Source: JAHEFT01 sp964443145 (GTDB taxonomy: Bacteria; Pseudomonadota; Gammaproteobacteria; Xanthomonadales; SZUA-36). Taken from it: 64,000 nucleotides of DNA. The stretch's first letter is position 1; each line of letters opens with the position of its first letter. The notes beneath the pieces are model-generated. The model was given only the letters and a program-made list of their open reading frames with translations. It ran no database searches and was not told the DNA's origin. A program made the position numbers and the translations under genes. Of this stretch, positions 26,512 through 35,518 are shown in pieces. The DNA is taken from positions 1 to 64,000 of the forward strand of contig CAYUBS010000001.1 in the NCBI GenBank assembly GCA_964443145.1, given 5' to 3'.

Positions 26512-27351
26512 ATGCCTGAACTGCCCGAAGTCGAAACCACACTGCGCGGCATCGAACCCGCCCTGGCGGGCCGTGTCATCACGGACATCGTCATCCGCAA
26601 CGCCAGCCTGCGCTGGCCGGTTCCCGACGCAGTTCAGCAGGCTGTGGGTTGCCGGGTTACACGGTGCTGGCGCCGCGCCAAGTACCTGTTGATCGAAACT
26701 GAACGTAGCATCCAGTCCCTTGACGCGGGTTGCGGCGGTCTACTGATTCACCTCGGCATGTCGGGTTCATTGCGTATTTGCCAGGCCGATGATGAACCGC
26801 GCAAACACGACCACGTTGACCTGGTTCTGGACAGCGGTCAGTGCATTCGTTTCAACGATCCGCGCCGATTTGGAGTATTCACCTGGTGGGATGCACCGGT
26901 AGAAAACAACAAACTGCTGCGCCATCTTGGGCCTGAACCGCTTTCGGACGATTTTTCCGGACAGCTTCTATGGGACAAATCCCGCAGAAGGAAGGCAGCG
27001 GTCAAGAATTTCATCATGGATGGGAAAACGGTGGTCGGCGTCGGCAATATCTACGCCTCAGAAGCGCTCTACATGGCAGGAATTCATCCGGCAAGGGCTG
27101 CCGGGCGAATTTCCGCTGCCCGCTACAACGCCCTGGCAGGCGCGATCAGGGACGTATTGAGCCGGGCGATAAGGCGAGGCGGCACGACCCTTCGGGATTT
27201 CGTAGGTTCCGATGGCAACCCCGGCTATTTTGCCCAGGAGTTACTGGTCTATGAGCGCGAAGGCCTGCCCTGTTTTCAGTGCCAGGCAGCTGTGAAAAGA
27301 AAAGTGATCGGCCAGCGATCAAGCTACTATTGCCCACACTGCCAGCGATAA
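26512..27351 (+). CDS. mutM: formamidopyrimidine-DNA glycosylase
   Basis: Base-excision repair enzyme that removes 8-oxoguanine and Fapy lesions and nicks the abasic site. The N-terminal catalytic proline and Glu (PELPEVETT) are in place after Met removal. Lys58-equivalent lies in RRAKYLLIE, the helix-two-turn-helix in VVGVGNIYASEAL, and the C-terminal zinc finger has CFQC and CPHC. 279 residues, close to the E. coli length of 269. Confidence 0.97.
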   Translation: MPELPEVETTLRGIEPALAGRVITDIVIRNASLRWPVPDAVQQAVGCRVTRCWRRAKYLLIETERSIQSLDAGCGGLLIHLGMSGSLRICQADDEPRKHDHVDLVLDSGQCIRFNDPRRFGVFTWWDAPVENNKLLRHLGPEPLSDDFSGQLLWDKSRRRKAAVKNFIMDGKTVVGVGNIYASEALYMAGIHPARAAGRISAARYNALAGAIRDVLSRAIRRGGTTLRDFVGSDGNPGYFAQELLVYEREGLPCFQCQAAVKRKVIGQRSSYYCPHCQR

Positions 27352-27377
27352 GCGGGCTGTAAGCCGGGAGACTTCTC

Positions 27378-27581
27378 CTACCCCCCTCCGTCAGATGCTT
27401 CTTCGATCTGCTGGTCTGAACGCTCCAACGCATCCAGGTACTGTTGCTCGACCTGCTCCGCCTGCTTCATGGACTGGATTTGAGGGCCGATAAAGCTCTC
27501 TTCCGCAGTGGGCACAGGTTGCTCCGGCCAAAACTTGAACACGGCCAGTGCAATGATGATCAGGATAATGAAAAAGCGCAT
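27378..27581 (-). CDS. small single-span membrane protein, unknown
   Basis: Not recognised. The 67 residues start with one strongly hydrophobic helix (MRFFIILIIIALAVFKFW) and continue with a soluble, Gln/Glu-rich helix (QIQSMKQAEQVEQQYLDALE) and an acidic end. It begins three bases after the tdk stop and is the last gene of the minus-strand run that starts at iadA. No terminator is visible in the 26 bases between it and convergent mutM. Confidence 0.65.
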   Translation of the reverse strand: MRFFIILIIIALAVFKFWPEQPVPTAEESFIGPQIQSMKQAEQVEQQYLDALERSDQQIEEASDGGG

Positions 27582-27584
27582 GAT

Positions 27585-28241
27585 TCAATCCTTCAGATCT
27601 AGTTTCTCAGGCTCCGATTCGTCCGCACCACCTTCCAGCGGATCGATGAAGCGGATGCGTTTTCCTGCAAAGAAAACGTCCTTGAATTCTTTCCTGCTAA
27701 CCGACACGTAACGCTCGTTTCCGCCAATTTCTACCTGCGAACCCTCACGAAGCGCGTAGCCATCGTCGTCAACACGCACCACCATTGTGGCCTTTTTTCC
27801 GGTATGACAAATGGTCTTGAGTTCTTCCAGTTGGTCGGCCCAGGCCAGCAGATATCGGCTGCCGTCGAATAATTCACCCTGAAAATCAGTTCTCAGGCCA
27901 AAACATAAAACCGGGATGTTTAGCCGGTCTACCACTTCGCTGAGCTGAAACACCTGGCTTTTCGTCAGGAATTGCGCTTCGTCCACCAGCACACAATGGA
28001 TGTTCTGACTCTCCAGCTGCCCCTGCACTTCTTCAAACAGGTCGTCTTTATTGGCGAATGCGACCGCTTCCGATTCCAGACCGATCCGTGATTTGATCAC
28101 ACCCATTGCAAACCGGTCATCCAGCGCCGGAGTAAACAACAAAGGCCGCATACCGCGCTCACGGTAGTTGTGGGCAGACTGCAGCAGAAGGGTGGTCTTC
28201 CCCGCATTCATCGCCGAGTAGTAGAAATACAGCTTAGCCAT
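27585..28241 (-). CDS. tdk: thymidine kinase
   Basis: Phosphorylates thymidine in the salvage pathway. The 218 residues have P-loop SAMNAGKTT (about 9-17), the LVDEAQFL Walker B, and the lasso segment; this is the class II (E. coli Tdk) type. The zinc-finger cysteines common in that class are largely absent: in the region after GKKATMVVR no CxxC is seen, suggesting a zinc-less variant. The start overlaps the preceding Mur-ligase gene by eight bases, so it is a member of the cyanophycin transcript by position only. Confidence 0.93.
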   Translation of the reverse strand: MAKLYFYYSAMNAGKTTLLLQSAHNYRERGMRPLLFTPALDDRFAMGVIKSRIGLESEAVAFANKDDLFEEVQGQLESQNIHCVLVDEAQFLTKSQVFQLSEVVDRLNIPVLCFGLRTDFQGELFDGSRYLLAWADQLEELKTICHTGKKATMVVRVDDDGYALREGSQVEIGGNERYVSVSRKEFKDVFFAGKRIRFIDPLEGGADESEPEKLDLKD

Positions 28242-29949
28242 CCGGCGGACCGTTTCTGTCTATGAATTCATGCACCAGCGACAACGCTTCTGAACGTTGC
28301 GTCAATGCCAACAGCACCAGCAAATCTCCCGGGCGTGCGTTCTGGAGAGCGTGAGCCGTCGCTTCTCCCGGACCAGAAAAGATCTCGATTGCATCTTGTG
28401 CAATACCGCACTCGATCGCCGTAGCGCTGATCAGCTTTGGAACATCGAAGGGCTGACGGCCACGCTCATAACCCGGCAAATCTGCGACCAGCAGTCGATC
28501 CGGATTGACGCTACAGGCCGCTACGACGAGATCCGCAATGTCCTGGTCCAGGCGATCCCCGGCCTGCCCCATCAACAAAATAACCCGCTGCGCATTGACC
28601 TGCAAAATGGCATCAGCAAGGGCCTTCATGCCGTGCTCGTTGTGGGCAAAATCAACCAATATTTGGATAACGCCGCCTTCCACGGCATGCTCAAACCAAT
28701 TGCCGCGGCCGGGGTTATCGTGCTCGTCGCCACGAAAAAGCGCGAGACCATTCCTAATTGCGTCGTCGCTAATTCCCAGGCTCACCGCAATAGACATTGC
28801 GGCCAGCGCATTGCCGATGTTGTAGCGCACGATGCCGTTCATTGCTGCCGGTATATCCGCCACCTGAACGACTTTGCGCCTGGTGGCGTCCTGTGCAGCG
28901 ACCAGCCAGCCCGAGTCCAGGTAACACGCCGTCCCGCCATCGGCCAGCGAGTTCAACATGGATGGATTCTCCGGATCCAGGCTAAACCAGTGGACACGGT
29001 TTTCCAGCGTCCCCGCATAGGCCACAACGCCTTCGTCATCGGCATTCAAAACCAGCGGGGAATCGCCGGACAGGGCTCGACTGACAATGAACTTCGCGGG
29101 TATCAGCTCAGCCACGGTGTTGATGCCGTAGTCACCCAGGTGATCGGCCGCTACGTTAGTCACAACGGCCACGTCGGCTCGTTCCAGCCCCAGTCCGCGG
29201 CGCAACAAACCGCCCCTGGCAACCTCCAGCACAGCCATCTCCACGTCAGTTTGACGCATCAGCATCCGCGCGCCACCGGTTCCCGAATAATCACCAATAT
29301 CGATGACACGGTCAGCCACGCGAATAAAATCCGTTGATGTCAGCCCAGCGCGGAGTCCAGCTGCCGTCATGATAGCGGCGGTCATACGGACCGTGGTGGA
29401 TTTGCCGTTAGTACCGGTAACCATGGCCACCGGGATCGATTCTATTTCAGACCAGACAACCTGTTGCGGCGAGGGCAGATCATCCGGCGCCCAGACCTGT
29501 GTAGTCCTGCCAAATCCCACGGACACTTCATCGTCATCCCAAAGAAAGGGAACGCCTTTCTCATGAGCCTTTTCCTGCAATGCCAGCAAGGCGGGGTTCC
29601 GTTCCTCATCGAATAACCGGGTCAATCTCGGCAGCTCTTCATCCGCATCAGGGTTTTCCGTTCCCACGCACTTTGCCAACGCACAAGCCCAGGCCAGTTC
29701 GTTCAGCTCGCACATGGAATACAAGACATCGATCGGCGCAGAAATGAGCAAGCTGGCACCGCCTTCGAAGACCCGGTAACAGGTTTTCTCATCGGCGTAC
29801 CCGACTTTGCCCAGCCACTCTTCCGCCGCACATCGCCAGACATTTATCGCCGGTCCCGGCGGGCCATCAATCATTACGTCAATGATGGCGCTGGGGCGGT
29901 CCCAGTATAAATTGGCACCGGTCAGGCGCCTGCTGTCTGTCAGCTTCAT
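28234..29949 (-). CDS. Mur-ligase-family protein related to the C-terminal half of cyanophycin synthetase
   Basis: 571 residues. Residues 1-165 form an N-terminal domain without obvious catalytic motif. The rest is a Mur ligase: P-loop GTNGKST at 179-185, EVARGGLLRRGLG (the same phrase as ETARGGLLRSGLG in the adjacent CphA), TNVAADHLGDYGI, then VDFAHNEHGMKAL matching the CphA LDYGHNAAAI site. No ATP-grasp domain exists. It begins 16 bases after cphA stops. In CphA the Mur half adds Arg to the beta-carboxyl of Asp, so this protein could ligate Arg or another amine to an Asp peptide; that is inference. Tdk overlaps its end. Confidence 0.88.
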   Translation of the reverse strand: MKLTDSRRLTGANLYWDRPSAIIDVMIDGPPGPAINVWRCAAEEWLGKVGYADEKTCYRVFEGGASLLISAPIDVLYSMCELNELAWACALAKCVGTENPDADEELPRLTRLFDEERNPALLALQEKAHEKGVPFLWDDDEVSVGFGRTTQVWAPDDLPSPQQVVWSEIESIPVAMVTGTNGKSTTVRMTAAIMTAAGLRAGLTSTDFIRVADRVIDIGDYSGTGGARMLMRQTDVEMAVLEVARGGLLRRGLGLERADVAVVTNVAADHLGDYGINTVAELIPAKFIVSRALSGDSPLVLNADDEGVVAYAGTLENRVHWFSLDPENPSMLNSLADGGTACYLDSGWLVAAQDATRRKVVQVADIPAAMNGIVRYNIGNALAAMSIAVSLGISDDAIRNGLALFRGDEHDNPGRGNWFEHAVEGGVIQILVDFAHNEHGMKALADAILQVNAQRVILLMGQAGDRLDQDIADLVVAACSVNPDRLLVADLPGYERGRQPFDVPKLISATAIECGIAQDAIEIFSGPGEATAHALQNARPGDLLVLLALTQRSEALSLVHEFIDRNGPPDG

Positions 29950-29965
29950 TTCTTTCCAGTAGTGA

Positions 29966-32773
29966 TCAATCTGATTCCTCTTCGACCCGCGCTATCCGGA
30001 CACCACGCTCATCCCTTATCAGCTCTGAACCCGGATCCAGCGTGAAGGCATCGGGATCTTCCTCGACAAAGCTCTGTACGGGCTTTTCTGCCACCGTGTC
30101 GGCATCTGAATCTTCGTCCACCTGGTGCCCGGCGACCTGGCTCCAGCAACGCTCGATGTTGTCGCCAAAAATCACGACCAGGTCACCATCGCGGCCCATT
30201 TCAAGCGCGGCCGCGAGGGCATCGACTTCGTCAGGAATGACTTTGACGTTTTTCGGACTGACACCGGCCTCATGTAACTGCGCACGCAGCATTTCGGGCA
30301 CTTCGTCCACCCCTCGCCCACGCCGGTTATCGTCCGCTTTGCAAATGTAGTAGTCAAAATGGCCGGCAGCGTTATCGGCAATAGCCTGAATGTCTTCGTC
30401 ACGCCGGTCGCCTGGTGCCGCCAATACACAAATGCGCTTACCGCCCACTTCCAGCCGGCTAACCAACTGGCTGATACTGGCGATAGCGGCCGCGTTGTGG
30501 CCATAATCCAGGATCACACGGAACGGATGTTCATCGAACACGTTCATGCGGCCCGGCGCCTGGAAGATAGATGCGTTGAAGGTCTGCAGGCCATGACGGA
30601 TGTGCTCAAGGGTTTTACCCATACTGAACGCCAGCGCGGCCGCAAACATCGCGTTCTGGACGTTGTGCGTAGCCTTGCCTTCCATCGTGGCTGGAATCAG
30701 GTGCGTCCACAACACCTGGAAATGCGTGCCATTGTCATAAAGGGTGATCATATCCCCGCCAATACCCTGCTCAAGCACCACCGCTCTGCCGCCGGCACGG
30801 ATATGTTCCTTGACCAGCAAATGCGCCGGGTTCATCGTCACGTAGCAGACGTGTTCAGCCTCCGTGTAATCAGCCATATGCAGACACAATTCGTCGTCGG
30901 CATTAAGAACGGCCGTATCTCTGGCAATCTCAATCGGGATCCGCTTGAGCTCCGCCAGCTGTTCCAGCGTATCAATACCTTTCAGACCAAGATGGTCTGA
31001 CGAAATGTTCAGGCAGGCTGAAACATCGCAGCGGCGGTAACCCAGACCAGAGCGCAACAGCCCTCCCCGGGCAGTTTCCATCACAGCCACGTCGATGGTC
31101 GGGTCACGCAAGACGATATGGGCTGATGCCGGGCCCGTCATATCTCCTTTCACTGACAGCCGCCCATCAATGTACACGCCATCGGTCGACGTCATGCCGA
31201 CCGTATGGCCTGCGCTTTTGAGAATATGTCCCAGCATTCTTGAGGTAGTAGTTTTACCGTTGGTTCCAGTGATACTTGCGACCGGAACGCGCCGTGGGCT
31301 GCCCGGCGGGAACAGCATGTCCATGACACTGCCTGACACGTCGCGTGGTTCGCCTTCCGAAGGTGCCACATGCATCCTGAAACCGGGTGCCGCATTCACC
31401 TCGACTATGGCGCCCCCTATCTCCTTGTAAGACTGTGTGATGTCCGCTGTCAGAAAATCGACGCCCCCTACATCCAACCCAACCGCCTGAACCGCGCGTA
31501 CCGCCATTTCCCGGTTGTCCGGGTGGACCACGTCCGTCACGTCTATCGCCGTTCCACCGGTCGACAGGTTGGCTGTAGAGCGCAGGTAGAACAGCTCTCC
31601 TTTCGGCAAAACGGAGTCTTTGTCGAACCCGCCTTTTTCCATCAGCCGCTCCGCCTGGTGATCCAGCTCCAGTCGTGTCAGCACCTTCTCATGTCCAATG
31701 CCACGCCGCGGGTCTTCGTTGACAATATCGACAAGTTCTTCAACCGTATGCTGTCCATCGCCCACCACGTGCCCCGGAACGCGCTTGGCGACCGCCACCA
31801 GTTCGTTATTCACAACCAGCATCCGGTGGTCCATGCCCTCGATGAAGCTCTCTACGAGCACGCTTCTGCCGCGTGCATGTTCACGGGCAGCACCATAGGC
31901 TTTACGGACCTGGTCTTCATCCACCAGGTTGATGGAAACGCCCCGGCCATGGTTCGCGTCCAATGGCTTCAACACCACCGGGTATCCTATCCGAGGAGCA
32001 GCCCTCGCCGCCTCCCGCTCTGAATACACCAATCGCTGCTGCGGGACCGGCAAGCCCAGATCGCGTAACAGGTTGTGCGTGTCTTCCTTATCACATGAAA
32101 TTTCAACGGCAATATGGGGGGTCTTGCTGGTGATGGTGGCCTGGATACGCTGCTGATACCGGCCGTGGCCAAATTGCACCAGCGAGTACTTGTTCAGCCG
32201 CAGGTAAGGTATTTCGCGCTCTTCGGCCGCCTTGACCAGGGAAGCCGTACTGGGGCCCAACTCTTTGCGCTGGGCAAAGCGGATAAAATCATCACGTTCT
32301 TCTTCGAAATCGAAATCCGACTCCAGCTCACTGGATAATTCTTCTTTCAGTTGGGCCGGCAGCAGGTTCAGCAGTAATTGCCGCGCAATCCTGGCTGCTT
32401 CCAGCCCGACGTCGCGCTGCTTGTATTCAAACACCATGTTGTATTGGCCGAGCGGTCCAATGCCCCGGGTTTTCCCGAATGAGACTTCGGAACCCGCCAT
32501 GTTCTGCAATTCAATCGCCGTGTGCTCCCAGATATGAGCCATCCAGGTGCCTTCATCTTCTCTCAAGCGCCGCAGAAAACCGCCAGGCTCACCATAGGAA
32601 CAACCATGGTTGGCCAGGCCGGGCAGTGCCTCGACCAGGCCATCTATGAATTCAGGCCCCAGTTTTACAGAGGGCCAGTCTTCCAGCACACCGATATCGA
32701 CCTGGTGGCGGATGACAGGAAAGTGGGCATAAAGGCTGGGGCCGACGTAGACATTGGTAGCCAGGATTTTCAT
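29966..32773 (-). CDS. cphA: cyanophycin synthetase CphA
   Basis: Polymerises aspartate and arginine into cyanophycin granules at the cost of two ATP per dipeptide. 935 residues in three parts: an N-terminal domain (about 1-160), an ATP-grasp domain that adds Asp to the backbone (about 215-490, with LDANHGRGVSINL and EVNAAPGFRM), and a Mur-ligase domain that adds Arg (P-loop GTNGKT at 503-508, ETARGGLLRSGLGYRR, LDYGHNAAA). An acidic tail of about 50 residues follows. TTGGCG and TAATAT boxes in the 74-base gap after cphB may give it an additional promoter, but the match is modest. Confidence 0.95.
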   Translation of the reverse strand: MKILATNVYVGPSLYAHFPVIRHQVDIGVLEDWPSVKLGPEFIDGLVEALPGLANHGCSYGEPGGFLRRLREDEGTWMAHIWEHTAIELQNMAGSEVSFGKTRGIGPLGQYNMVFEYKQRDVGLEAARIARQLLLNLLPAQLKEELSSELESDFDFEEERDDFIRFAQRKELGPSTASLVKAAEEREIPYLRLNKYSLVQFGHGRYQQRIQATITSKTPHIAVEISCDKEDTHNLLRDLGLPVPQQRLVYSEREAARAAPRIGYPVVLKPLDANHGRGVSINLVDEDQVRKAYGAAREHARGRSVLVESFIEGMDHRMLVVNNELVAVAKRVPGHVVGDGQHTVEELVDIVNEDPRRGIGHEKVLTRLELDHQAERLMEKGGFDKDSVLPKGELFYLRSTANLSTGGTAIDVTDVVHPDNREMAVRAVQAVGLDVGGVDFLTADITQSYKEIGGAIVEVNAAPGFRMHVAPSEGEPRDVSGSVMDMLFPPGSPRRVPVASITGTNGKTTTSRMLGHILKSAGHTVGMTSTDGVYIDGRLSVKGDMTGPASAHIVLRDPTIDVAVMETARGGLLRSGLGYRRCDVSACLNISSDHLGLKGIDTLEQLAELKRIPIEIARDTAVLNADDELCLHMADYTEAEHVCYVTMNPAHLLVKEHIRAGGRAVVLEQGIGGDMITLYDNGTHFQVLWTHLIPATMEGKATHNVQNAMFAAALAFSMGKTLEHIRHGLQTFNASIFQAPGRMNVFDEHPFRVILDYGHNAAAIASISQLVSRLEVGGKRICVLAAPGDRRDEDIQAIADNAAGHFDYYICKADDNRRGRGVDEVPEMLRAQLHEAGVSPKNVKVIPDEVDALAAALEMGRDGDLVVIFGDNIERCWSQVAGHQVDEDSDADTVAEKPVQSFVEEDPDAFTLDPGSELIRDERGVRIARVEEESD

Positions 32774-32847
32774 AAGACGAGGACCTGTAATAGAAAGCGG
32801 TCAAAGCATATTAACGCCCGACCGCGGTTCCCGCCAAAATTATTTGA

Positions 32848-33675
32848 TCAATCCAGGGTTGCTTCGCGCGTTTCGATGTTGAAGTGAGCGCCTGCAGCCA
32901 GCACATGAAGCTTCAGACCGATCAGTGTGACAGCCTCCGCCCTGCGCACATAACTCATGGATGAATGCCTGAGGTCAGAGGGATCAACTACCGTTATTGT
33001 TCCACGGCCAACCACTTCCATGCGGCCATCGGGGGCTATGAAGCCGGCCGTATTTTCGTCAATCCCCAGGCCGCAGGCAAACGGATTGAACGACAGGGCC
33101 GCCAGTAGCCGGCCCATGCGCTGACGCTGGTTGAAGTGCTGGTCGATGATCACCCGGTTGGTCAGTCCCAGGCCCGGCGCCAGCTCGACGCCGCTTTCAC
33201 GGGGTGAAGAGCCGCTGCGGCCACCGGCGATCATGTGCTCCGATACAATCGCCGCACCTGCCGATGTGCCTGCTACGTGAACGCCCCTGGCATTCAGACG
33301 GCGGATACGACGGGCTACCGGCGTTCCGCCCAGTATGGTCGATAAGCGCAGCTGGTTACCGCCGGTGATGAAAATTCCGGTGGCTCCGTTCAGTACCCTG
33401 AGGGTCTCCTCGCTGAAACACTCATCGCGCGTTTCGATCGGTACGCACATGGATTCCGCGCCCAGATCCGTGAACAGGTCCTGGTACAGCGGGCCGGTTT
33501 CGTTCAGCAACGAGGCCGTGGGGATCACCATGATTCTGGCCTCTTTACCCCCGCACAGCTCCACGAAGCGGCTCAGAATCTCGGGCCTCTTTCCTTTTTT
33601 TCCCTCGGCGCCGCCGATAGGGATGATGTAACCCCTGCTTACTTCTTCTTCGGGTATTGCGGGCATCTCACTCAT
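32848..33675 (-). CDS. cphB: cyanophycinase CphB
   Basis: Serine exopeptidase of family S51 that releases beta-Asp-Arg dipeptides from cyanophycin. The nucleophile is Ser138 in HVAGTSAGAA. GGAEGKKGK, FITGGNQLRLSTILGGT and IIDQHFNQRQRMGRL are the other signature segments. 275 residues, with no signal peptide, so it is the intracellular enzyme. It lies 30 bases after iadA and 74 before cphA, on the same strand, joining degradation and synthesis in one unit. Confidence 0.95.
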   Translation of the reverse strand: MSEMPAIPEEEVSRGYIIPIGGAEGKKGKRPEILSRFVELCGGKEARIMVIPTASLLNETGPLYQDLFTDLGAESMCVPIETRDECFSEETLRVLNGATGIFITGGNQLRLSTILGGTPVARRIRRLNARGVHVAGTSAGAAIVSEHMIAGGRSGSSPRESGVELAPGLGLTNRVIIDQHFNQRQRMGRLLAALSFNPFACGLGIDENTAGFIAPDGRMEVVGRGTITVVDPSDLRHSSMSYVRRAEAVTLIGLKLHVLAAGAHFNIETREATLD

Positions 33676-33705
33676 CCATCAATTAAAAATCAAAGAAGAT
33701 CACAC

Positions 33706-34869
33706 TCAATCTTCAAATGTGCCTTTCACACAAGGCGAACCATCCTGGATCATCCATCGGCCGCCTGCCATGACATGCCTCACGCCCCGGTTGCTATCCA
33801 GGCTCACCAGATCTGCATCGAAGCCTTCGGCAATTCGTCCTTTACCCGACAGCCGAAGCAAGCGGGCGACGTTGCTGGTCACCGCGGGTAAAACCTCCGC
33901 AAGTCCGTGACCCCGGCCCAGCAACTCACGCAATGTTTCAGGCAGCCCGGCGGAGGTTGCAAATTCCATACTCACCATTTCACCGTTTTCGTCGAAATGC
34001 GGCAGACAACCGCCCCCGTCCGAGCTGATAGTTATGTTTTCGGCCGGGCAACCCTTGTTGTGGAAGAGCTCCCAGGCATCTGCCGCCGACCAGGCATTTT
34101 CATTTTCTTCCACCGGAAAAGCCGTCACGTCAATCACGGCATTTCTATGGCTTAGTTCACAGGCTTCTTCGAACAGCTCCTTGCGCCGATTGACGTGCGT
34201 GGGGTGAAACACCCTGGCAGGAAGCTCTGTTTCATCCAGTAAACGATTGACCAGGGCCAGTCCCCGCTCCCCGTCTCCCAGGTGCAGGTGCATCACGCCC
34301 GCCTTCTTGCTCAGCAAGCCGGCCACGTGCACTTCGGATGCCAGCCTCGCCAACTCGTCGAAAGTCGGCTGGCTCGAACGGTGATCACTGATTGCCAACT
34401 CACCCAGGCCGATCACGCAGTCGATATTCACGATATCGCTGCGGACCGTGCCGGTCAGTGTCGCCGGAGGCACATGATAGCCTCCGGTCCAGCACCAGGC
34501 AGACAGGCCTTCCTCCCTCAGCGCCCGGGTGCGTGCAAGCAAGCTCGCAGTTGACCGTGTTTCGTCGTCTGTTCCCAGCAACCCCACCACGGAAGTCACG
34601 CCATAACGCGTGAAGCGGGTGAGCGGAACCGGCGGCGCCTGGGTAGAAAAGCCATCCTCACCCCCACCGCCGGTGACGTGGACATGGCAATCGATCAGTC
34701 CGGGAGTCAGAGCAGCACCCTTCAGATCGAAGGTGTCTGTAACGCAGGAAATATCAAAATCAGGCTCACCATTCCCGACCCGCAAAATCTTGCCGCCACC
34801 CAGCAACAGGTAGCCAACGCCCAGAGCTTGCGGAGCATAAATGTCGGCATTTGTGATCAGAGTCAGCAT
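33706..34869 (-). CDS. iadA: isoaspartyl dipeptidase IadA
   Basis: Amidohydrolase that splits beta-aspartyl dipeptides; here the natural substrate is probably the beta-Asp-Arg released by CphB. 387 residues. Metal-ligand motif CHVHVTGGGGEDG (His62, His64), HLHLGDG, HPTHVNR, and SSDGGG with the catalytic Asp are present; the end VKGTFED resembles E. coli IadA. At the position of the bridging carbamylated Lys of E. coli IadA (VK before AISDHRS, recalled) this protein has Glu157 in GLGELAISDHRSS. First gene of the cyanophycin unit, divergent from ppa. Confidence 0.94.
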   Translation of the reverse strand: MLTLITNADIYAPQALGVGYLLLGGGKILRVGNGEPDFDISCVTDTFDLKGAALTPGLIDCHVHVTGGGGEDGFSTQAPPVPLTRFTRYGVTSVVGLLGTDDETRSTASLLARTRALREEGLSAWCWTGGYHVPPATLTGTVRSDIVNIDCVIGLGELAISDHRSSQPTFDELARLASEVHVAGLLSKKAGVMHLHLGDGERGLALVNRLLDETELPARVFHPTHVNRRKELFEEACELSHRNAVIDVTAFPVEENENAWSAADAWELFHNKGCPAENITISSDGGGCLPHFDENGEMVSMEFATSAGLPETLRELLGRGHGLAEVLPAVTSNVARLLRLSGKGRIAEGFDADLVSLDSNRGVRHVMAGGRWMIQDGSPCVKGTFED

Positions 34870-34921
34870 TTGCGCTCCTTTTTCGGCCGGTACGGCGTGA
34901 CGGGGCGCGTTAGTTTAAAGG

Positions 34922-34927
34922 TATAAT
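34922..34927 (+). promoter_or_regulatory. -10 box of the ppa promoter
   Basis: Perfect TATAAT 32 bases before the ppa ATG. The -35 region is poor (GTGACG at 19 bases), so the promoter may depend on an activator or simply be AT-biased. It lies in the 89-base divergent gap shared with iadA. Confidence 0.6.
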
Positions 34928-34958
34928 ACTCCGCTTACCAAACGTTATTGGAGTCAAC

Positions 34959-35510
34959 ATGAGTCTGCAGGCCGTGCCGGTTGGCAAAGACGTACCGAAC
35001 AACGTCAACGTGATTATCGAGATCCCCATGCACAGCCCCGCGGTGAAGTATGAGGTCGACAAGGAATCAGGTGCATTATTCCTCGACCGCATGTTGAAAA
35101 CGGCCATGCACTACCCCTGTAATTATGGCTATATACCGCATACCCTGTGTGGTGATGGCGACCCTACAGATGTCATGGTTGTGATGCCGGTTCCGATCAA
35201 TTACGGTGCGGTTGTGACCTGCCGGCCGGTTGGACTGTTGCGGATGGAAGACGAGTCCGGTGAAGATGCGAAAATTCTCGCGGTTCCGACCGAGGATGTG
35301 ACAGGCCTCTATAGGGCTGTGTTAGACCTTGAAGACGTAGAAGAACTGCTACGACTTCAGATTTCCCATTTCTTCGACCACTACAAAGACCTTGAATCCA
35401 ACAAGTGGGTAAAAATCCATGGCTGGGAAGGCGTTGAAGCGGCACGCCAGGAAATCCTGGACTCAGTCGAGCGATACAATTCACTGCCACAAAAACCTGA
35501 AAACTGGTAA
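34959..35510 (+). CDS. ppa: inorganic pyrophosphatase (soluble, family I)
   Basis: Hydrolyses PPi to two phosphates, pulling biosynthetic reactions forward. The 183 residues carry the active-site set: the ED..KYE-type start (KYEVDKESG), YPCNYGYIPHT, and the metal loop GDGDPTDVMVV with three Asp. The length is like E. coli Ppa (176). The genome therefore has both soluble and membrane pyrophosphatases; the soluble one would compete with HppA and Pfp for PPi. Confidence 0.97.
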   Translation: MSLQAVPVGKDVPNNVNVIIEIPMHSPAVKYEVDKESGALFLDRMLKTAMHYPCNYGYIPHTLCGDGDPTDVMVVMPVPINYGAVVTCRPVGLLRMEDESGEDAKILAVPTEDVTGLYRAVLDLEDVEELLRLQISHFFDHYKDLESNKWVKIHGWEGVEAARQEILDSVERYNSLPQKPENW

Positions 35511-35518
35511 GTCCCTGG

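Noticed and set aside
28297..29337. 346-residue open frame on the plus strand opposite the Mur ligase
   Set aside because: Shadow of a gene with clear P-loop and family motifs; no ribosome-binding site or known domain.
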